Shown here piece by piece: positions 6,964-13,012 of a DNA stretch of 13,012 bases (the first letter of the stretch is position 1; each line of letters opens with the position of its first letter). The DNA comes from JBAZGG01 sp041653015 (GTDB taxonomy: Bacteria > Bacillota_I > Bacilli_A > RFN20 > CAG-826), in assembly GCA_041653015.1 (NCBI GenBank), contig JBAZGG010000019.1, forward strand, positions 1 through 13,012, in the 5' to 3' direction. The notes beneath the pieces are model-generated. The model was not told where the DNA came from. It was given only the letters and a program-made list of their open reading frames with translations, and did no database searches. The position numbers were made by a program, and so were the translations under genes.

Positions 6964-7887
6964 ATGAGAATTAGAATTGTTACTGACTCATCTTCATGTA
7001 TCAGTCAAAGCAATGCCAAAGAATTAGGGATTGATGTCATCCCATTGAATATTTCGATTAACGGAAAAACATACATTGATGGTGTGGATATCGATTCGGA
7101 CACTCTGTGCTCGCTAATTGATAATGGTAAAGATTTTCCAAAGACGAGCCAACCATCGCCTGAGTCTTTCATCAAGATATTCGAATCGGCAAAAGAGCGC
7201 GATGAAGCGGTTTTGTGCGTGCTCATGTCTTCAAAAATTTCCGGAACTTTCCAATGCGCTGTTCTTGCAAAGAACATCGTCGGTTATGAGAATGTTCGCA
7301 TCGTGGATTCAGCACAATTCGTCGGTGGACTAGAGATATTAGTAGATGAAGCTTATCGTCTTAAAGATGTGCTTGAACTCGATGATTTGGTCAAACACCT
7401 AGAGGAATTTAAATCGCGAATCCATATCTACGCTGTTGTGGATACGTTGACGTATCTTCAACGCGGGGGAAGGCTATCCAAGATTAAAGCGATCATCGGC
7501 AATATTTTATCTTTTAAGCCGATCGTTTATTTTCCTAATGGTCGCGGTGGAGTTAAAGGCACTTATCGCGGTCGCAAAAATGCTTATAAAGCTCTTTTTG
7601 ATATATTGGATGAGAACAAGATTGATCTGGCTTACCCCGTTTACTTCGGCTATTCAAAAGACAATGAGCATCTCAAAGAAATCGAAAAACTATTCTATGA
7701 AAAATATGGAAGACAGCAATGCGTTGTCACTCCATTATCGGCAGGCATGATCAGCCATGTCGGTCCAGGCGCTGCCGCTATATATTATGTCGAGCAAGGC
7801 CAAGAAAAAGTGAAAAAGAATATCGTTCTCGAATTAAGAAAAATTTTATCTTTAACAACCGCTCTGTTCGCCAAATCAAGTTCATAA
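6964..7887 (+). CDS. DegV/FakB-like fatty-acid-binding protein
   Basis: A 307-residue DegV family protein. It shows RIVTDSSSCIS (4-14), DGVDID (39-44), KTSQPSPESF (60-69) with the lipid-carboxylate-binding serine region, SSKISGTFQ (89-97), VRIVDSAQFVGGL (111-123), DTLTYLQRGGRLSKIKAIIG (160-179) and VGPGAAAIYY (266-275). Family members bind one fatty acid in a tunnel; in the characterised FakB proteins the bound acid is presented to the kinase FakA and becomes acyl-phosphate for phospholipid synthesis. No fakA is in the window, so the FakB role is inferred. GGAGG at 6952-6956 sits 7 bases before ATG, the canonical spacing. It has its own upstream region and a strong terminator, so it is probably monocistronic. 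Its position after two acyltransferases suggests a shared lipid theme. The fold assignment is secure, the lipid partner is not. Confidence 0.93.
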   Translation: MRIRIVTDSSSCISQSNAKELGIDVIPLNISINGKTYIDGVDIDSDTLCSLIDNGKDFPKTSQPSPESFIKIFESAKERDEAVLCVLMSSKISGTFQCAVLAKNIVGYENVRIVDSAQFVGGLEILVDEAYRLKDVLELDDLVKHLEEFKSRIHIYAVVDTLTYLQRGGRLSKIKAIIGNILSFKPIVYFPNGRGGVKGTYRGRKNAYKALFDILDENKIDLAYPVYFGYSKDNEHLKEIEKLFYEKYGRQQCVVTPLSAGMISHVGPGAAAIYYVEQGQEKVKKNIVLELRKILSLTTALFAKSSS

Positions 7888-7891
7888 AAAT

Positions 7892-7924
7892 AAAAAGCGC
7901 TCACTTGATTGATGAGCGCTTTTT
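7892..7924. terminator. Strong bidirectional intrinsic terminator
   Basis: A 12-base perfect stem, AAAAAGCGCTCA (7892-7903) with TGAGCGCTTTTT (7913-7924), closes a 9-base loop. A T-run continues to 7926 on the plus strand, and on the minus strand the stem is followed by a T-rich stretch. It lies between the convergent degV (stop at 7887) and the minus-strand membrane protein gene (stop at 7946) and can serve both. Confidence 0.93.
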
Positions 7925-7945
7925 TTAATGAAAATTAAACTGAAT

Positions 7946-9598
7946 TTAGAAACTGACAGTTACATCGACATAACCATCGTCTGCTAATGAACTGCCTATC
8001 AAAGTGGCAGAAGCTGTTCCGGCAGCATCGACGGCAGCGCGATATCCCGAATCGTCAATGACCTGTTCAAAAGTGAATTGGATCTCGCCATTAGCCTTAT
8101 CAAAGACGAACCAGTCTTCATTATCGACAGCTTCATTGATCATGTCATAGAACAGCGCTTTTAGCTCATCGCTAGCGACATTTGTTCCATAGTAAACATT
8201 AGTGATGTTCATAAACAAGGTGTAATCGTGGCTGCTTGTTGCCTCGGCAACGACACAGATTGAGGTTTCGTAACCATTGATATCAATGCCGATGACGAGA
8301 TATAATTTTCCATCCACAATGTTCGAATAGAAATTGTCGACGGTGATGTAATTAACTTTATAATTGCCGTCATCGAGTTGTCGATCCACTAGATAAGAGA
8401 AACCGATGAGATTGGTCGTCTTTACGACATCGTTGATTTCGCTTTCGGTGAGTTGACAAACTTTTCCGAGCATGATGTTGGCAGGAGTGATCTGTTCAGT
8501 TAAATAGTCCTTGACGTTTTTCTCGTAGTGCAAGTCCGCTCCTTTATGTGTCGAGTAGTTGCTGATTCCGACGGAACTCAAGTTCTTTCCGGCGATATAG
8601 CTTTGCACGTCGGCAGATGAATTATCATAACCATTGATCAAGTAAGAAAAAGCCTTTGTCATATCTTGTTCAACCACGATGCCTCTGTTCATCAAAGTGA
8701 CCAATTTATCGCGATATTGACCGACATTAAGATTTAATTCATTGGCTGAATTGCAATAATTGATATTCGTGTGGAGACTCGTCAAACCGATGTTCATCGC
8801 TAAAGCTTTTTCATCGGTGAAATCCAAATTCACAAATCCACCTTTTAATAAGTCATCAAGAATAGTGGAGAACATATCATTATTGCTCGATTCACCCATC
8901 AATTTCTTGAGGTCGTTGAACATGCTGTCCTTTTTATACGTGATTCTCTTATGGGCCAGATCAGATTTTATGCTGAGACCGGCTTTTTCGAATGAATCGT
9001 TGAGCGAACTGTCGCTGATGTAATCTTTGGTCCAACTAAATAATTTATTCTGGATGTTAGCAATTCGTCCAATTTGAATATTGCTAATCGTAAAGACGAA
9101 AGTGTCCTTTTGTGTGCCGCCATGGCTAGTTTCTTCGCTAATGGTGGTTTCAATTTTGATTCTTGTCTTAAACATCGGAACTTCAGCATCGACAAAAAAT
9201 GTGTATGTGTCCTCGCCGATTTCGATGTAGAACTTTTTCACATATTGGCTAGCTTCACTCGGCATTTGTGCAACAGCGAGGTATAAAAACTCATTTAGAT
9301 CATCTTGAGTGATGCGAAAAGAAATCTCGGCCTCGGTCTTGCAATTGTCCAATGCATCGACACCGAGCCTTTTAACCATCGCTTCTTGATTGAGAGTATC
9401 GGTGCCGACAAAATCTGTGCTGTTAGCGTCGTATAGAGCGATATAAACTGCTAGGACAGGAGCTATGACCAAAGCAAAAATGATAGTGAGAGCGACCCAT
9501 AGACCAGCAAGTTTATGTTTTTTCTTTGGCTTTTTCTCGACTTCTTTCGGTGCTAAATTTTCAGATTTCACTTGTTCAACATTTACAATGTCTGCCAT
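7946..9598 (-). CDS. Single-pass membrane-anchored extracytoplasmic protein with two related modules, function unknown
   Basis: I do not recognise a named function. With the start at 9598 the protein has 550 residues: an acidic N-terminus, a lysine cluster (22-29), one membrane helix (about 30-55) and a large domain that should lie outside. Two parts look alike: 91-178 (ISFRITQDDLNEFL, then FVDAEVPMFKTRIKIETTI, then FTISNIQIGR) and about 381-472 (CQLTESEINDVV, then LVIGIDINGYETSICVVAEA, then MNITNVYYGT). This pattern of a helix with an LN/IN pair followed by long antiparallel strands recalls lipid-binding shell folds and DUF2140/YpmS-like proteins, but that is a resemblance only. The chosen ATG has GGAG at 9609-9606 with 7 bases between; the ATG eight codons upstream has no ribosome site. 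It shares a terminator with degV and is divergent from rex. A role in envelope maintenance is plausible but unproven. Confidence 0.85.
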   Translation of the reverse strand: MADIVNVEQVKSENLAPKEVEKKPKKKHKLAGLWVALTIIFALVIAPVLAVYIALYDANSTDFVGTDTLNQEAMVKRLGVDALDNCKTEAEISFRITQDDLNEFLYLAVAQMPSEASQYVKKFYIEIGEDTYTFFVDAEVPMFKTRIKIETTISEETSHGGTQKDTFVFTISNIQIGRIANIQNKLFSWTKDYISDSSLNDSFEKAGLSIKSDLAHKRITYKKDSMFNDLKKLMGESSNNDMFSTILDDLLKGGFVNLDFTDEKALAMNIGLTSLHTNINYCNSANELNLNVGQYRDKLVTLMNRGIVVEQDMTKAFSYLINGYDNSSADVQSYIAGKNLSSVGISNYSTHKGADLHYEKNVKDYLTEQITPANIMLGKVCQLTESEINDVVKTTNLIGFSYLVDRQLDDGNYKVNYITVDNFYSNIVDGKLYLVIGIDINGYETSICVVAEATSSHDYTLFMNITNVYYGTNVASDELKALFYDMINEAVDNEDWFVFDKANGEIQFTFEQVIDDSGYRAAVDAAGTASATLIGSSLADDGYVDVTVSF

Positions 9599-9605
9599 AT
9601 TTTTT

Positions 9606-9609
9606 CTCC
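9606..9609 (-). promoter_or_regulatory. Ribosome binding site that fixes the start at 9598
   Basis: GGAG on the minus strand lies 7 bases before the ATG at 9598-9596. The longer reading from 9622 begins within an AT-rich palindrome and has no Shine-Dalgarno sequence, so the shorter 550-residue product is preferred. Confidence 0.8.
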
Positions 9610-9680
9610 ACTTTTTAATCATATATGATAAAAAAAGAAAAAAATAGATGTCGGTCTATATTTTAAACGTTTTGCCTTTG

Positions 9681-9686
9681 ATTATA
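9681..9686 (-). promoter_or_regulatory. Possible -10 box for the minus-strand membrane protein gene
   Basis: The minus strand reads a perfect TATAAT here, about 83 bases upstream of the start codon. The best-placed -35 sequence, at 9708-9703, reads GTGTAA and matches consensus at only three of six bases. It overlaps a dyad at 9704-9717, so either an activator is involved or the box is chance in AT-rich DNA. Confidence 0.25.
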
Positions 9687-9703
9687 GGTCATTTATTATA
9701 CTT

Positions 9704-9717
9704 TACACTTTAGTGTA
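9704..9717. repeat. Perfect-arm inverted repeat TACACT-TT-AGTGTA
   Basis: Six-base arms around a two-base centre form TACACTTTAGTGTA in the divergent region between the membrane protein gene and rex, 44 bases upstream of the rex -35 box. It has the size of a binding site for a dimeric regulator. Confidence 0.4.
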
Positions 9718-9725
9718 TCTCTCAT

Positions 9726-9743
9726 CCAATATCAGTATATCGG
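9726..9743. repeat. Imperfect dyad CCAATAT-N4-ATATCGG
   Basis: CCAATATCAGTATATCGG has seven-base arms with one mismatch and a four-base centre. It lies 8 bases downstream of the first dyad and 18 bases upstream of the rex -35 box. Confidence 0.3.
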
Positions 9744-9761
9744 TAATTTTTTACTTTTAAC

Positions 9762-9790
9762 TTTACATGCTGTTGCGAACCTAGTATAGT
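9762..9790 (+). promoter_or_regulatory. Sigma-A type promoter of the rex-adhE operon
   Basis: TTTACA (9762-9767) and TATAGT (9785-9790) are separated by exactly 17 bases, each matching consensus at five of six positions. The transcript should start near 9797, giving a leader of about 30 bases that contains AAGGAG (9813-9818) 8 bases before the rex ATG. Confidence 0.7.
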
Positions 9791-9826
9791 TTTATTGGTA
9801 AAAAAATACTGAAAGGAGAATATCTG

Positions 9827-10465
9827 ATGAAATTTTCTAAAAATCAACTAGAGAGATATCCTATATATTTAAAGTATTTTAACGAACTAGAGGATGATGG
9901 ACAGGAATACGTATCATCGCCGTCAATAGCTGCGAAACTCGGTTTCAGCGAAGAGCAAGTGCGAAAAGATTTGCAAGCGATTTCGAATGAACAAGGAAAA
10001 CCAAAAAAAGGTCGCAGCGTCAGAAGTCTGATTCGCGATATTGAGACATTTCTTGGTTACAAAGATGAAACTAAAGCTGTTCTCATCGGTGTTGGACATC
10101 TCGGCGGTGCGCTTTTAAACTATCCCGCTTTTAAAAATATGGGATTAGCCATTGTCGCTGGTCTTGACAGCGATAAGAATAAGATTGGAACTAGCGTTGG
10201 TGGTATCGAAATATATTCTCCGGACAAGTTAAAAGAAATATTGAAGAAGAACGATGCCAAAATCGTTGTCATCGCCGTTCCAGCGACTCACGCGCAAAGA
10301 GTTGCTGATGAAGCGATCGCATCCGGCGCTAAAGCCATTTGGAATTTTGCGCCCGCTCATTTAGAAGTAGAAGAGAACATAGTCGTGGAGAACGTTAATC
10401 TCGCTTCGTCATTGGCTGTGCTTTCACATAGATTAAATCTCGCTGTTGCGAAGGAAAGGAAATAG
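9827..10465 (+). CDS. rex: Redox-sensing transcriptional repressor, Rex family
   Basis: A 212-residue protein with the Rex layout. Residues 5-60 are a winged helix (LERYPIYLKYFNEL, SSPSIAAKLGFSEEQVRKDLQAI). Residues 82-190 are a Rossmann domain with GVGHLGGAL (88-96) as the dinucleotide loop, the ribose-binding aspartate D114 in AGLDSD, and VIAVPATHAQ (148-157). The C-terminal helix (191-208, NLASSLAVLSHRLNLAVA) is the domain-swap helix. Rex dimers bind DNA when NADH/NAD+ is low and release it when NADH binds, inducing fermentation genes. Where classical Rex proteins carry the wing FGxRGxGY, this one reads EQGKPKKGRS (55-64), so its operator may differ from the known consensus. AAGGAG at 9813-9818 supports the start. 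adhE begins 2 bases after the stop and has no promoter of its own visible, so rex is likely autoregulated and controls adhE in the same transcript. Confidence 0.93.
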   Translation: MKFSKNQLERYPIYLKYFNELEDDGQEYVSSPSIAAKLGFSEEQVRKDLQAISNEQGKPKKGRSVRSLIRDIETFLGYKDETKAVLIGVGHLGGALLNYPAFKNMGLAIVAGLDSDKNKIGTSVGGIEIYSPDKLKEILKKNDAKIVVIAVPATHAQRVADEAIASGAKAIWNFAPAHLEVEENIVVENVNLASSLAVLSHRLNLAVAKERK

Positions 10466-10467
10466 TT

Positions 10468-13012
10468 ATGAAACAAGAAGAAAAAGTGTTGACGCCAGAA
10501 GAGAAGAAGCTGATGGCAGAACAAGAAGTGGACGAGCTGGTCAAAAAAGGGTTAAAAGCTCTAGATGACTTCGCCTCTTTCAATCAAGAACAAATCGATT
10601 TTATCGTGGCAAAGATGTCTGTCGCGGGCCTCGATCATCACGGCGAATTAGCTAGAAAGGCTATCGATGAAACAAAACGAGGAGTATTTGAGGACAAAGC
10701 GACGAAAAACTTATTTGCGTGCGAATATGTTGTTAACAACATGAGACATACCAAAACCGTTGGCATTATTTCTGAGAATCCGGTGACGGGTATCACAGAG
10801 ATTGCTGAACCTGTCGGGGTTATTGCCGGCATCACTCCTGTGACCAACCCGACATCCACAGTCATTTTTAAATCATTGATTTCGATGAAGACGCGCAATC
10901 CGATCGTTTTTGCCTTTCATCCAAAAGCGCAAGAATCATCTAAGGCGGCTGCCATTATCATGAGGGATGCCGCTGTTGAAGCGGGCGCTCCTAAAAATTG
11001 CATTCAGTGGATTGAACATCCGTCGATGGATGCGACGAGCGCTTTGATGAAACATTCAGGCATCGCGACTATTCTTGCGACCGGTGGTAATGCCATGGTT
11101 CAAGCAGCGTATTCCTGTGGGAAACCAGCACTCGGTGTTGGCGCGGGAAACGTCCCTTGCTATATCAACGCGAGCTGTGATCAGAGTCAAGCGGTTAACG
11201 ATGTCATTCTTTCAAAGAGTTTCGATAATGGAATGATATGCGCGAGCGAATCAGCCGTCTTTATCGATGAATCGATCTATGATGAGATGGTCGCAAAGTT
11301 TAAACGCTTTAAAGTCTACTTTGTGAATAAGGAAGAGAAGAGAAAACTTGAACTTTTTATGTTCGGTTCAAAAGAGAATCCCAATCAGTGTTCGACGATG
11401 CTCAACGCCGATGTTGCTGGCATGTCCTGTCAATGGATTGCAAAACAAGCTGGCTTCAGCGTTCCAGAAGATATCGCCATCATCGGTGTCGAAGTGAAAA
11501 GAGTAGGGCCGGAAGAGCCATTGAGTCGAGAGAAATTATCTCCTGTTTTAAGCTTTTATAAAGTCGCTGGACCGGAAGAGGGATTCCTCCTGGCTGAAAA
11601 GATGTTGGAATTCGGTGGTTTAGGTCACACCGCTGCTATCCATTGCAAAGAGCAAGAGATGGCGGATCGCTTTGGCGATTATGTCAAAGCTCTTCGCGTC
11701 ATTTGGAATTCTCCGAGCACTTTTGGTGGCATCGGCAATGTCTATAACTCATTTCTACCATCTCTCACTCTCGGTTGCGGTTCCTATGGTCACAATTCCG
11801 TAGGCGGAAATATTTCTGCGATCAACTTGTTGAATATTAAAAAGATTGGCAAAAGGAGAAATACAATGCAATGGTTTAAAGTTCCACAAAAAATCTATTT
11901 TGAGCGCAATTCAATTCAATATCTGCGCTCATGCAAAGAAGTGGGTAAAGTCTTCATCGTCACCGATCACTCGATGGTCGAATTGGGCTTTTTGAACAAG
12001 ATCATCGATGAATTGAATCAAAGGCGAAATCCTGTGACTTATCAATTATTCGCCGAAGTGGAACCCGATCCAGATATCGAGACGGTCCGCAAAGGCGTGG
12101 CGATCATGGAGCAGTTCAAACCTGACACCATCATCGCTTTAGGCGGTGGTTCTTCGATGGATGCCGCTAAAGGAATGTGGATATTCTATGAACATCCAGA
12201 AGTCAATTTCGACGATCTCAAACAGAAGTTTATGGATATTCGCAAAAGAGCATTTAAGTATCCGGAATTAGGTCGAAAGAGCAAGCTCATCTGCATTCCT
12301 ACTACTTCTGGCACGGGAAGTGAAGTTTCGCCATTCGCCGTCATATCTGATAAAGCGAATAATAAAAAATACCCATTGACGGATTATTCTTTAACACCAT
12401 CGATCGCGATTGTGGATCCTGAATTCACTACAAATCTACCAGCGAAAGCGACTGCCGAAACAGGCATGGACGTCTTGACGCATGCGATCGAAGCTTATAC
12501 CTCTGTCATGGCGAGCGATTATACCGATGGTTTGGCCTTGCAGGCTATCAAACTAGTCTTTGAGTATTTGCCGCGCGCTGTCAAAGATGGAAAACACGAT
12601 TTAAAAGCGAGAGAAAAGATGCATAATGCCGCGACGATTGCCGGTATGGCTTTCGCGAACGCCTTCTTGGGCATGGCGCATTCTTTAGCTCACAAAATGG
12701 GTGGAGAATTCCATGGCGTTCATGGAAGGATTTGCGCTATCCTGCTACCTCATGTCATCAGATATAATGGTGTGGCGCCGACCAAGTTGTCTCTCTGGCC
12801 AAAATATGAAGAATATGAGTGCGACGAAAAATATTTAAGCATCTGTAAAACGCTCGGTTTAAAAGCCAAAGGAAAAGAGGATGCCGCTGAAGTTCTCGCG
12901 AAAGCAGTCACTGAATTGTGCAGAGATATCGGGCTCGATTTGAATTTTTCATCAATTGTTCCCGACGAGAAATTCTATATGAGCAAACTCGAGGAAATCG
13001 CTTATCTCGCTT
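10468..13012 (+). CDS. adhE: Bifunctional acetaldehyde-CoA/alcohol dehydrogenase AdhE (3' end cut by window)
   Basis: The frame is open from ATG at 10468 to the window end (848 residues); about 25-30 more are expected. The N-terminal CoA-acylating aldehyde dehydrogenase spans about 20-455, with GVIAGITPVTNPTS in the cofactor-binding region, GVGAGNVP, and the catalytic cysteine C258 in DNGMICASES. The iron-type alcohol dehydrogenase runs from about 467, with LGGGSSMDAAK for NAD and metal ligands D668, H672, H738 and H752; their spacing equals that of E. coli AdhE (653, 657, 723, 737). The enzyme reduces acetyl-CoA via acetaldehyde to ethanol, regenerating two NAD+, and AdhE proteins form filaments called spirosomes. 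It is translated from a site inside the end of rex (AAGGAAAGGA, 10451-10460). An internal AAAAGGAG plus in-frame ATG at 11866 marks the domain junction. No frameshift or missing key residue is seen. Confidence 0.95.
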   Translation, partial: MKQEEKVLTPEEKKLMAEQEVDELVKKGLKALDDFASFNQEQIDFIVAKMSVAGLDHHGELARKAIDETKRGVFEDKATKNLFACEYVVNNMRHTKTVGIISENPVTGITEIAEPVGVIAGITPVTNPTSTVIFKSLISMKTRNPIVFAFHPKAQESSKAAAIIMRDAAVEAGAPKNCIQWIEHPSMDATSALMKHSGIATILATGGNAMVQAAYSCGKPALGVGAGNVPCYINASCDQSQAVNDVILSKSFDNGMICASESAVFIDESIYDEMVAKFKRFKVYFVNKEEKRKLELFMFGSKENPNQCSTMLNADVAGMSCQWIAKQAGFSVPEDIAIIGVEVKRVGPEEPLSREKLSPVLSFYKVAGPEEGFLLAEKMLEFGGLGHTAAIHCKEQEMADRFGDYVKALRVIWNSPSTFGGIGNVYNSFLPSLTLGCGSYGHNSVGGNISAINLLNIKKIGKRRNTMQWFKVPQKIYFERNSIQYLRSCKEVGKVFIVTDHSMVELGFLNKIIDELNQRRNPVTYQLFAEVEPDPDIETVRKGVAIMEQFKPDTIIALGGGSSMDAAKGMWIFYEHPEVNFDDLKQKFMDIRKRAFKYPELGRKSKLICIPTTSGTGSEVSPFAVISDKANNKKYPLTDYSLTPSIAIVDPEFTTNLPAKATAETGMDVLTHAIEAYTSVMASDYTDGLALQAIKLVFEYLPRAVKDGKHDLKAREKMHNAATIAGMAFANAFLGMAHSLAHKMGGEFHGVHGRICAILLPHVIRYNGVAPTKLSLWPKYEEYECDEKYLSICKTLGLKAKGKEDAAEVLAKAVTELCRDIGLDLNFSSIVPDEKFYMSKLEEIAYLA
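10727..10742. repeat. Perfect 16-base palindrome inside adhE
   Basis: ATGTTGTTAACAACAT is fully self-complementary and contains TTGTTAACAA, a compact form of the Rex half-site sequence TTGTTAA. It lies about 260 bases into adhE and encodes Val-Val-Asn-Asn-Met. It could be an intragenic operator or chance. Confidence 0.4.
11854..11868 (+). promoter_or_regulatory. Internal ribosome binding site and in-frame ATG at the AdhE domain junction
   Basis: AGGAG (11854-11858) lies 7 bases before the in-frame ATG at 11866-11868 (Met467), exactly where the alcohol dehydrogenase domain begins (MQWFKVPQKIYFER). Translation from here would give a separate iron-type alcohol dehydrogenase. The linker residues KRR..M are conserved in AdhE proteins, so the ribosome site may be a by-product of AGG AGA codons. 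Confidence 0.4.

Noticed and set aside
9599..9622. Eight-codon N-terminal extension (MIKKWRKN) of the surface protein
   Set aside because: The upstream ATG has no Shine-Dalgarno, whereas the ATG at 9598 has GGAG at ideal spacing, and that GGAG itself lies within the extension.
10638..10898. Minus-strand open frame within adhE
   Set aside because: Opposite strand of the conserved aldehyde dehydrogenase domain; coding signal belongs to adhE.

Overview
The window looks like a piece of chromosome from a low-GC, fermentative, Gram-positive-type anaerobe (Bacillota, possibly a Bacilli/Erysipelotrichales-like gut lineage; the exact lineage is my inference). The standard genetic code fits: TGA terminates the GT2 gene and tryptophan is TGG. 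Strong AGGAG ribosome sites, a DegV fatty-acid-binding protein, a Rex-type redox repressor directly upstream of adhE, and acyltransferases of a type I associate with Clostridia and related Firmicutes all point the same way. I see no mobile element, CRISPR array, tRNA or rRNA.

Layout. (1) Positions 1-2204, plus strand: the 3' end of an unidentified beta-rich protein, overlapped by a GH30 beta-glycosidase without signal peptide, overlapped in turn by a small two-helix membrane protein of DUF3592 type. (2) 2209-2823, minus strand: an XRE-type DNA-binding domain fused to a four-helix membrane domain. Its stop codon and that of the convergent neighbour form the two arms of one small hairpin. (3) 3000-6710, plus strand: a tight four-gene operon, acyltransferase / GT8 / membrane GT2 / acyltransferase, with junctions of -8, +9 and +2 bases. 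It reads as a pathway for an acylated glycolipid or envelope glycan and is the best candidate for an undescribed system here. (4) 6964-7887, plus: a DegV/FakB-like fatty-acid-binding protein with its own leader and a strong bidirectional terminator behind it. (5) 7946-9598, minus: a large single-pass membrane-anchored extracytoplasmic protein of unknown function, apparently built from two related modules. (6) 9762-13012, plus: a good sigma-A type promoter, the rex-like repressor, then bifunctional adhE, cut by the window end about 25-30 residues before the expected terminus.

How the parts work together. Genes 3000-7887 have a lipid theme: two PlsC-like acyltransferases, two glycosyltransferases that could build a sugar headgroup, and a fatty-acid carrier. 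The rex-adhE pair is a redox circuit: Rex senses NADH/NAD+ and controls AdhE, which regenerates NAD+ by reducing acetyl-CoA to ethanol. The GH30 enzyme could release sugar from imported beta-glycosides. The unexplained elements are several dyad symmetries in the two regulatory intergenic regions, an internal ribosome site with in-frame ATG at the AdhE domain junction, and the two-module surface protein.
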